Positions 21,534-28,309 of a stretch of DNA of 28,309 bases are shown here, piece after piece. The notes beneath the pieces were generated by a model. That model saw nothing but the letters and a program-made list of their open reading frames with translations. It had not been told where the DNA came from and made no database searches. This stretch comes from Actinomycetes bacterium (GTDB taxonomy: Bacteria; Actinomycetota; Actinomycetes; Propionibacteriales; Propionibacteriaceae), in NCBI GenBank assembly GCA_023436925.1, contig JAEZHJ010000197.1, forward strand, positions 1 through 28,309, given 5' to 3'. The position numbers and the translations under genes were made by a program. Each line of letters begins with the position of its first letter. The first letter of the stretch is position 1.

Positions 21534-22430
21534 ATGCATCGCCTGAAGCCGGACTTCGTCCTGTCCGAGCGGTACCGGTTGATCGAGCCGGTGGCCTCCG
21601 GCGGCATGGGCCAGGTGTGGGCCGCGCTCGACCCCACCCTTGAGCGGCGGGTGGCGATCAAGATCATGCACCCGCACACCCGCGACGAGTTCGCGCTGGT
21701 GGAACGGTTCCGGGACGAGGCGAAGTTCGCCGCCCAGCTGACCCATCCCAATATCGTGACCATCCACGACTTCGGCGAGCACGACGGCCTTGCCTACCTG
21801 GTGATGGAACTCGTCGAAGGCCCGAACCTGTCCCAGCTGCTCAGCTCGAGCGGCGCGCTGGAGCCCGACCTGGTCCGCCAGGTGATCCTCCAGGTCGCCG
21901 GAGCCCTCGGCGTGGCGCACCACGCCGGGATCATCCACCGCGACATCAAGCCGGGCAATGTCCTGATCTCGCCCGGGCCGGTGCCGGTCGCGCGGCTGAC
22001 CGACTTCGGCATCGCGCGCTCGGTCGACGGCCGCTCGCTCACCTCTGCCGGCGAACTGCTCGGCACCGCTCACTACCTGAGCCCGGAGCAGGCGATGGGC
22101 GGCCCGGTCGGCCCGCCGAGCGACATCTACTCCCTGGGCCTGCTCGCCCACGAGATGCTCACCGGTCAGAAGCCGTTCGACCGCGGCGCGCCGATCGCGA
22201 CAGCGCTGGCGCAGGTGCAGGAGCCGCCGCCACCGCTGCCGGCCGGTGTGCCCGCCGACCTGGTCGAGCTGGTGATGTCCTGCCTGGCGAAGGACCCCGA
22301 TCAGCGTCCGACCGCCGACGAGTTGGTGCGGTCGCTCGAGGCGGAGACCCAGCTGGGCCAGGCCGTGGCGGAACTGGCCGCCGCCGAGCCGGCGGGGCTG
22401 CCTCGCCGGGCGATCCTGCCCGAGACCTGA
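21534..22430 (+). CDS. Soluble PknB-type Ser/Thr protein kinase
   Basis: The 298-residue protein is almost only a kinase domain (about 14-275). SGGMGQVW is the glycine loop, VAIK has the ATP-binding Lys43, HRDIKPGN (135-142) holds catalytic Asp137, DFG is at 157-159, and GTAHYLSPEQ is the activation-loop end. All residues for activity are present. Unlike PknA and PknB there is no transmembrane helix and no PASTA or other sensor domain; the last 25 residues are Ala/Glu-rich. It therefore acts in the cytosol on unknown targets. The neighbouring genes do not name a pathway. Confidence 0.94.
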   Translation: MHRLKPDFVLSERYRLIEPVASGGMGQVWAALDPTLERRVAIKIMHPHTRDEFALVERFRDEAKFAAQLTHPNIVTIHDFGEHDGLAYLVMELVEGPNLSQLLSSSGALEPDLVRQVILQVAGALGVAHHAGIIHRDIKPGNVLISPGPVPVARLTDFGIARSVDGRSLTSAGELLGTAHYLSPEQAMGGPVGPPSDIYSLGLLAHEMLTGQKPFDRGAPIATALAQVQEPPPPLPAGVPADLVELVMSCLAKDPDQRPTADELVRSLEAETQLGQAVAELAAAEPAGLPRRAILPET

Positions 22431-22469
22431 CGCAGCCGTGTCGGCGGCTGCCGCCGTCCAGGTGATGGA

Positions 22470-22475
22470 TACCCT
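22470..22475 (+). promoter_or_regulatory. -10 box for a leaderless mRNA
   Basis: TACCCT is followed by 6 bases and then GTG at 22482, the spacing expected for a leaderless transcript. There is no Shine-Dalgarno match. The same arrangement is seen before the SorC gene at 11188. It argues for the GTG rather than the ATG at 22479 as the first codon. Confidence 0.4.
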
Positions 22476-22478
22476 GCC

Positions 22479-23198
22479 ATGGTGAGCGCTGACGACCCGA
22501 CCGCCCGGCCGGCCGAGCCCGGGCTGCGGGTCGGGTACGTTCCGGGCGTGACCCTCACCAAGTGGCGCCGGGTGTGGGCCGAGCGGCTGCCCGAGGTTCC
22601 GCTGGAGGTGGTGCCGGTCGACCAGGCCCGGCAGCGCGAGGAGTTGCTCTCGGGCCGGGTCGCGATGTGCTTCGTCCGGCTGCCCCTGGACACCGACGGG
22701 CTGCACCTGATCCCGCTCTACGACGAGGTGACCGTCGTGGTGGCGCCGAAGGACCACCCGGTGGCGGCCTACGACGAGCTGAAGCTGGCCGACCTGGCCG
22801 GTGAGCCGCTGATCCCGGACTCCCCGGACGCCTTCGACCGGGTCGGCTGGGGCGCCGGACTGCTGCTGGTCCCCCATTCCGTGGCGCGCTCGGTCAGCCG
22901 CCGCGACCTGGTGCTGCGGCCGGTCAGCGATGCCGACCCGACCACCGTCGGCCTCGCTTGGCCCGTCGAGCCGGTGACCGACGGCCCGGGTGCCCGGGCC
23001 GACCTGATCGAGGAGTTCATCGGCATCGTCCGCGGCCGGCGGGCGAGCAGTTCCCGCACCGCCGCCGACCGGGCCGCCCGTGGCGAGGCCGCTGCCGCAC
23101 CCGGCCGGAGCTCCGGACGCAAGCCGCGAGCGGTCAGCCGGACCACGCCGGGCCGACCGCCGAGGCCCGGCGGACGGCGCCCCCGACGACGCCGCTGA
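22479..23198 (+). CDS. LysR-type effector domain without HTH, basic tail
   Basis: The 239-residue protein matches the substrate-binding half of LysR regulators: LRVGYVPGVTLTKW, EELLSGRVAMCFVRLPL, LHLIPLYDEVTVVVAPKDHP and DLAGEPLIPDS. The N-terminal winged helix is missing, and the sequence before residue 15 is too short to hold one. Instead, about 55 C-terminal residues are Arg/Ala/Pro/Gly-rich and end in a run of arginines, a disordered basic tail that could bind nucleic acid. Related stand-alone proteins are, to my recollection, found in other actinobacteria. The first codon may be ATG 22479 or GTG 22482. Ligand and role are unknown. Confidence 0.85.
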   Translation: MVSADDPTARPAEPGLRVGYVPGVTLTKWRRVWAERLPEVPLEVVPVDQARQREELLSGRVAMCFVRLPLDTDGLHLIPLYDEVTVVVAPKDHPVAAYDELKLADLAGEPLIPDSPDAFDRVGWGAGLLLVPHSVARSVSRRDLVLRPVSDADPTTVGLAWPVEPVTDGPGARADLIEEFIGIVRGRRASSSRTAADRAARGEAAAAPGRSSGRKPRAVSRTTPGRPPRPGGRRPRRRR

Positions 23199-23208
23199 GC
23201 ACAGCGGC
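23191..23208. terminator. Bidirectional terminator hairpin
   Basis: GCCGCTG (23191-23197) and CAGCGGC (23202-23208) form a perfect 7-bp stem with loop AGCA. It includes the stop codon of the LysR-like gene and ends 2 bases before that of the convergent NYN gene, so it can serve both. Confidence 0.6.
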
Positions 23209-23210
23209 TG

Positions 23211-24238
23211 CTAATCGATGGTGCGCAGCCGGATCCGCTGGCCGTTCGACGCCTTCTCGACCTCGACCAGCCGGGAGCGGGACTTCACGAAGTCGGTGAA
23301 CGAGCTGTAGCCCAGCGACTTCTCGTGGAAGCTCGGGTCCATCCGCTTCATCTGCTGCTTCACCGCCGAGGTGTGCAGCCACTCATCACGTCCGGCCTTG
23401 TCATGACCCAGTTCCATGGCCCGCCGTAGCAGGGTGGTCGCCGCTCGCGGGGAGAGCTTGGCGGCCGGCTCGCCCTCGGAACCGGCGCTGTCGTCCGCCG
23501 CGGCCGTTCGGTCGGGCGGCTCCGCAGCGGCGACCGGGGCGGGTTCGCGTCCGGCCGTGGCGGACTTGGTCTTGCCCGACTTGCGACCGGTCGCCGGCTT
23601 CGGCGGTTCGACCGGCGCGGTCTCGGCCGGCTCGGGAGCTTCGGCCAGATCGCCGTCGGCGTCCTGCGTCCCCACCCCGGGCAGGTCGTCGTACAGGCTG
23701 AACTCGTTGCAGGCCGCCGGCAGCGCCTTGCTGGTGGCACCCGCCACGCCGACCGCGACGATCGAGCGACCCAGCCGTTTCACCCGCTGCGCCAGCGCGA
23801 CGTAGTCAGAGTCACCGGCCGCCAGCACGACGTGCGTCACCCCGTCCAGCCGGAACAGGTCCTCCACGACGTCGACCGCCAGCCGGATGTCGGCCCCGTT
23901 CTTGGCCGCCGACAGCGGGAACATCTGGGTCAGGTCCACCGCCCGGTCGACCAGCTGCCGGCGGTAGGCCGCGTTCACCGGCTGGGACCAGTCGGCGTAG
24001 GCAGTGCTGGAGACGATCTGGCCGAAGGAGGACGCGTAGTCCAGGACTGCGCCGATGTCGACGGTCGCGGCGCGGATCCGGGCAGCCACGTCGGGGTCGG
24101 CCGCCGGATCGGACGGATCGGTCTGCCGCACCCGGTCCGCCTGGAAGGCGCCGCGCCCGTGCAGCTGGTTGTAGCGGGAGATGACGATGTTGTCGAAATC
24201 GATGTAGACCGCCACCCGGCCGTCACTGTCGTCGGCCA

Positions 24239-24239
<1 letters not shown>
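23211..24239 (-). CDS. NYN-domain RNase-like protein with LOTUS (OST-HTH) domain
   Basis: The 342-residue protein has an N-terminal NYN domain (PIN-like fold). VAVYIDFDN carries D14, D16 and N17, NGADIRLAVDVVED has D117 and D123, and LAAGDSDYVALAQRVKRLGR has D143 and D145, so the acidic metal centre is complete. A Pro/Ala/Glu-rich linker (about 185-255) leads to an OST-HTH/LOTUS domain (about 258-335: LLRRAMELGHDKAG, LGYSSFTDFVKSR), which binds RNA in other proteins. This is the LabA/DUF88 class, thought to cleave or process RNA. Its ATG overlaps the stop of the PLP-enzyme gene by one base (TGATG), so the two are translationally coupled. No RNA target is evident. Confidence 0.93.
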
Positions 24240-25594
<1,355 letters not shown>

Positions 25595-25734
25595 GGCTGG
25601 GCTCCAGGTCGCTCGGCGAAGCGGCGGAGGCTGCTGCCCCCGCCACCGGGAACAACTCCGAAGGCGGCGGGAAACTTCCACCCGGCGGTGATCGTCCTCG
25701 GCCGGGTTGCGACCGATCACCGCTGCCCGCCGGC

Positions 25735-26115
25735 CTACTGGCTTTGGAGCGCTGTCATCCGGATCGAGACGAGGACACCGGGGATGACGGCGCCGAGCTT
25801 CGCGACGTAGCGGGTCGGCGGGTCGGTCGGGAACCATCGGCCCCATTCCTCGTTCATGCCGGCGAAGTCGTCCGGATCGGCCAGGAGGACACCGACCTCG
25901 ACGACGTCGTCGAGTCCGGCGCCCGCGGCGGTCAGGACGGCCCGGCAATTCGCCAGTGCCTGCCGGGTCTGTTCCTGGATCGTGGGACCTGCCAGTCCTC
26001 CGGTGGTGACGTCGATCCCGACCAGGCCGGAGACGTGAATCTGGTTGCCGACCCTGACCCCTTGGCTGAAGAGCGGCGATCGGGGTGCGTCAGCTGTGCT
26101 GATGAGTTCGCGCAT
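25735..26115 (-). CDS. Rid-family (YjgF/UK114-like) protein
   Basis: The 126-residue protein has the chorismate-mutase-like Rid fold: ISTADAPRSPLFSQGVRVGNQIHVSG, QEQTRQALANCRAVLTAAG, and PPTRYVAKLGAVIPGVLVSIRM. Arg102 matches the carboxylate-binding Arg of RidA, which deaminates reactive enamines and imines from PLP enzymes. The acidic residue near the C-terminus of archetypal RidA (in IEIEAIA) is not kept here (VSIRMTA), so it may belong to another Rid subgroup without deaminase activity. MREL at 26115 was chosen as the family start, although GGGAGG is only one base away from it; an upstream start at 26202 is possible. The PLP enzyme gene follows on the same strand 140 bases on. Confidence 0.87.
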   Translation of the reverse strand: MRELISTADAPRSPLFSQGVRVGNQIHVSGLVGIDVTTGGLAGPTIQEQTRQALANCRAVLTAAGAGLDDVVEVGVLLADPDDFAGMNEEWGRWFPTDPPTRYVAKLGAVIPGVLVSIRMTALQSQ

Positions 26116-26301
26116 GCCTCCCAAGCTGGCAGCCCGTGCCGCCGCTGTCGATGGGCTCTTGCGCGCACATCGACGATAGGGCGGCTTCACAACCCTCGGC
26201 ACTGCCCCCGGTCCGGACCCTGGGGCGGGCGAGGGTCCTCAAAACCCCTTGGTATGCCCCCAACCCGCGGGGCGCGTCGCTGCGAGCCCTTGCTCCTGCG
26301 T

Positions 26302-26327
26302 CCGGTGACTGTGCCACGCGTCACCGG
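26302..26327. repeat. Inverted repeat CCGGTGAC / GTCACCGG
   Basis: Perfect 8-base arms (26302-26309, 26320-26327) flank a 10-base centre. The spacing fits either a protein-binding operator for the Rid gene, which begins 190 bases to the left, or an RNA hairpin. The sequence alone does not decide. Confidence 0.5.
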
Positions 26328-26387
26328 GTTCGGCCGGTCGATGCGCTCGGACCCCTCGTGGTCGTTGGCCGGCACTGAGCCGAGGCA

Positions 26388-26444
26388 GACCTCGGGCGGA
26401 GAGTTCGAGGCTCTTTCAGGGCGTCCCGGAAGCCGCCCGAGGTC
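26388..26444 (-). terminator. 12-bp inverted repeat after acyl-CoA ligase gene
   Basis: GACCTCGGGCGG (26388-26399) and its exact complement (26433-26444) enclose 33 bases. On the minus strand the structure begins 48 bases after the stop codon of the acyl-CoA ligase gene, so a terminator is the simplest reading. The long loop and the competing hairpin at 26380-26395 leave room for a structured RNA or a switch between two folds. Confidence 0.45.
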
Positions 26445-26492
26445 ACAGACCCCCGGTCGGAGCGCTCGAGGCGCCCGTCGGCCAGGGCCGGG

Positions 26493-28280
26493 TCAGTGGT
26501 TGCGGGGGCGGCCTGCCTTGGCGTACATCTCGTCGATCAGGTCGGCGAAGCGCTTCTCGACCTCACGCCGCTTCACCTTCAGCGTGGGGGTCAGCAGGCC
26601 GTTCTCCTGGGTGAACTCCTCGACCATCATCCGCAGGTCGCGGATCTGCTCGTGGTTGGCCAGCTTCGAGGTCATCGCCTCCACCCGCGACCGGATCTCG
26701 CGCACAATCGCCGGGTTGGACAGCAGTTCCTCGCGCTTGTTCCAGGTGACCTGCATCTGGCGGGCCATGTCCTCCAGCTGCGGCAGCGACGGGGAGACCA
26801 GCAGCGTCAGGTAGGGACGGTTGTCACCCAGCAGGATCGTGTACTCCAGCAGCGGGTCGGCCGCCAGCATGCCCTCGATCGGCCCGGGCGCGATGTTCTT
26901 GCCGGTGCTGGTGACGATCAGGTCCTTGATCCGGTCGGTGATCTTCAGGTAGCCGTCGGCGTCGATCTCGCCGACGTCGCCGGTGTGCAGCCAGCCGTCG
27001 ACCAGGACGGCGGCGGTCTCGTCCGGCAGGTTCCAGTAGCCCATCATCACGTTCGGGCCGCGGTAGCAGATCTCGCCTTCCTCGGTGAGCTTCACCTCGG
27101 CCCCGTCGATCACCTGTCCGACGGTGCCGAACCGGTAGGCGTCCGGGGACGGGAAGCTGACCAGCGGCGAGGCCTCGGTCAGCCCATAGCCCTGCAGCAC
27201 CAGCAGGCCGCAGGCGAAGAAGAACTCCTCGATCTCCTTGCGCAGCGCAGCGCCACCGCAGGACAGGACGGTCTTGTACCCGCCCATCGCGGACCGGATG
27301 TTGCTCAGGACAAGCTTGTCGGCCAGCCGGAACTTGGCGGTGAGCAGCGGGGACGGGGTCCGTCCCTGCGCCCGGGCGGTGTGGTAACGCCCGCCGACCC
27401 GCAGCGCCCAGGCCATCAGCCGCTGCTTGACCGCCGATCCGGCGACCTTCTCGTTGGCGGTGGCGAAGACCTTCTCGTACAGCCGCGGGACGCTGACCAG
27501 CATGGACGGCTGGGCCAGCACGAGCTGCTCCGCGACCGTGCGGGGGTCGGGAACATAGGTGTTGAGGCAGCCCGTGGTGAGCACCACGAAGGTCCAGGCG
27601 CGCTCCAGGGCGTGGCTGAGCGGCAGGAAGCACAGCGAGGTGCCGTCGGGGTTGAGGTCGAGGTGCCGGCTCAGGACGGCCGCCTGGTGGGTGAAGCCGC
27701 GGTGGCTCAGCATCACACCCTTGGGCAGGCCGGTCGTGCCCGAGGTGTAGACGATGGTGGCCAGGTCATCGCCGGTCGCGGCGGCGAGCCGCTCGTCGAC
27801 CGCGGTCTGGTCGGACGGGGCCGCCTCGAGTTCGGCGTCCAGGGTGGTGACGTCGGCGTCGTCCACCGCGTTGAAGACCACGACGCGCTCGAGTTCGGGC
27901 AGTTCAGCCCGCAGCGGCGCGAGACGCGACCATTCGGACTCGCCGGCCAGGAAGGCCAGCCGGGCGCCGGAGTCGGTGACGATGTGCCGGACCTGGTCGG
28001 GCGTGCTGGTCGGGTAGAGCGGGACGACGACCAGTCCGGCAGTCAGGCAGGCGAGGTCGGCCAGGCTCCACTGCGGCAGGTTGGGAGAGAACAGCGCAAC
28101 CCGGTCGCCGGGCTCGAGCCCCAGGTCGATCAGTCGCGCGGCCAGGCGTCGCACCTTGTCACCCAGCTCTGCATAGGTCTGCACCTGCCACGTGTCCCCG
28201 GTGCGGATCCGGGTGGCCGGTCGGTTGGCATTGACTGCAGCGGAGGCGGCAAACATGACCGCGACGTTGCTGGTGTCCAT
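26493..28280 (-). CDS. Long-chain fatty acid-CoA ligase, FadD15-like
   Basis: The 595-residue protein is a full-length acyl-adenylate-forming enzyme. IVYTSGTTGLPKG (residues 176-188) is the AMP-binding loop, LSCGGAALRKE and LQGYGLTEASPLVSF the acyl/adenylate motifs, GWLHTGDVGEIDADG the hinge region and TSTGKNIAPGPIE the block with the catalytic Lys. It activates fatty acids to acyl-CoA in two steps at the membrane face. The ending ENGLLTPTLKVKRREVEKRF is typical of the FadD15/FAA type. The ATG at 28280 has AGGGGA about 9 bases upstream. No beta-oxidation neighbours are in view, so it seems to be a stand-alone gene. Confidence 0.95.
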   Translation of the reverse strand: MDTSNVAVMFAASAAVNANRPATRIRTGDTWQVQTYAELGDKVRRLAARLIDLGLEPGDRVALFSPNLPQWSLADLACLTAGLVVVPLYPTSTPDQVRHIVTDSGARLAFLAGESEWSRLAPLRAELPELERVVVFNAVDDADVTTLDAELEAAPSDQTAVDERLAAATGDDLATIVYTSGTTGLPKGVMLSHRGFTHQAAVLSRHLDLNPDGTSLCFLPLSHALERAWTFVVLTTGCLNTYVPDPRTVAEQLVLAQPSMLVSVPRLYEKVFATANEKVAGSAVKQRLMAWALRVGGRYHTARAQGRTPSPLLTAKFRLADKLVLSNIRSAMGGYKTVLSCGGAALRKEIEEFFFACGLLVLQGYGLTEASPLVSFPSPDAYRFGTVGQVIDGAEVKLTEEGEICYRGPNVMMGYWNLPDETAAVLVDGWLHTGDVGEIDADGYLKITDRIKDLIVTSTGKNIAPGPIEGMLAADPLLEYTILLGDNRPYLTLLVSPSLPQLEDMARQMQVTWNKREELLSNPAIVREIRSRVEAMTSKLANHEQIRDLRMMVEEFTQENGLLTPTLKVKRREVEKRFADLIDEMYAKAGRPRNH

Positions 28281-28309
28281 TCGTTGATTGTCCCCTTGAT
28301 GGCGTCCTG

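Larger units (their letters stand above)
26116..26492. other. Gene-free interval with two long inverted repeats
   Basis: No credible reading frame lies between the Rid gene start and the acyl-CoA ligase stop. The visible features are the two inverted repeats listed separately (26302-26327 and 26388-26444) and a short hairpin, CCGAGG-CAGA-CCTCGG (26380-26395), which shares sequence with the longer one. No clear promoter for the Rid gene was identified. Confidence 0.6.

Noticed and set aside
20436..22877. 813-codon open frame on the minus strand
   Set aside because: It is antisense to the glycosyltransferase and Ser/Thr kinase genes, and its translation is rich in Gln, Gly, Val and His without any family motif.

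Overview
The window looks like chromosomal DNA from a high-GC actinobacterium (Actinomycetota). Pointers are very GC-rich third codon positions, many GTG starts, a DUF2510 domain, a PknB-type Ser/Thr kinase, a CUT2 sugar ABC system paired with SorC regulators, and several TANNNT -10 boxes about 6 bases before a start codon, as expected for leaderless mRNAs. A member of the Propionibacteriaceae or a related family would fit, but no marker gene here settles the genus.

Left edge (1-2620): a tRNA-Met(CAU) gene is followed by a gene-free stretch and a DUF2510/DUF4041/GIY-YIG protein that looks island-borne. Next to it lies the decayed C-terminal half of a TetR-family gene, so this is a small genomic scar beside a tRNA. 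From 2620 to 8609 there are ordinary accessory genes: a VOC protein, an ArsR/SRPBCC pair with overlapping ends, an NTF2-like protein, a four-copy 21-bp tandem repeat between convergent genes, a membrane-anchored sulfite-oxidase-type molybdoenzyme with a small membrane protein, and an MFS exporter with its TetR regulator.

Centre (8631-20416): a carbohydrate or polyol catabolic locus is organised around a divergent promoter at about 13.5-13.8 kb. Leftward run a MtlD-like polyol-phosphate dehydrogenase, a class II aldolase, a SorC regulator and a LyxK-like FGGY kinase. Rightward run a CUT2 ABC transporter (double ATPase, two permeases, an LsrB/RhaS-like lipoprotein), a second SorC regulator and a Cof-type HAD phosphatase. 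The two divergent promoters each carry the same 12-mer in the same relative orientation, exactly 19 bp before the -35 box, which suggests one regulator drives both arms. The gene set implies uptake, phosphorylation, oxidation of a polyol phosphate and aldol cleavage. I do not recognise this combination as a named pathway, and it is the best candidate here for an undescribed system.

Right part (20475-28280): a family 2 glycosyltransferase, a soluble Ser/Thr kinase, a LysR-type effector domain without its HTH, a NYN-LOTUS protein in one transcription unit with a PLP-dependent beta-synthase/rhodanese fusion, a Rid-family protein, an intergenic region with two long inverted repeats, and a FadD15-like long-chain acyl-CoA ligase. 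All calls come from reading the sequence and from family knowledge; no database search was run.
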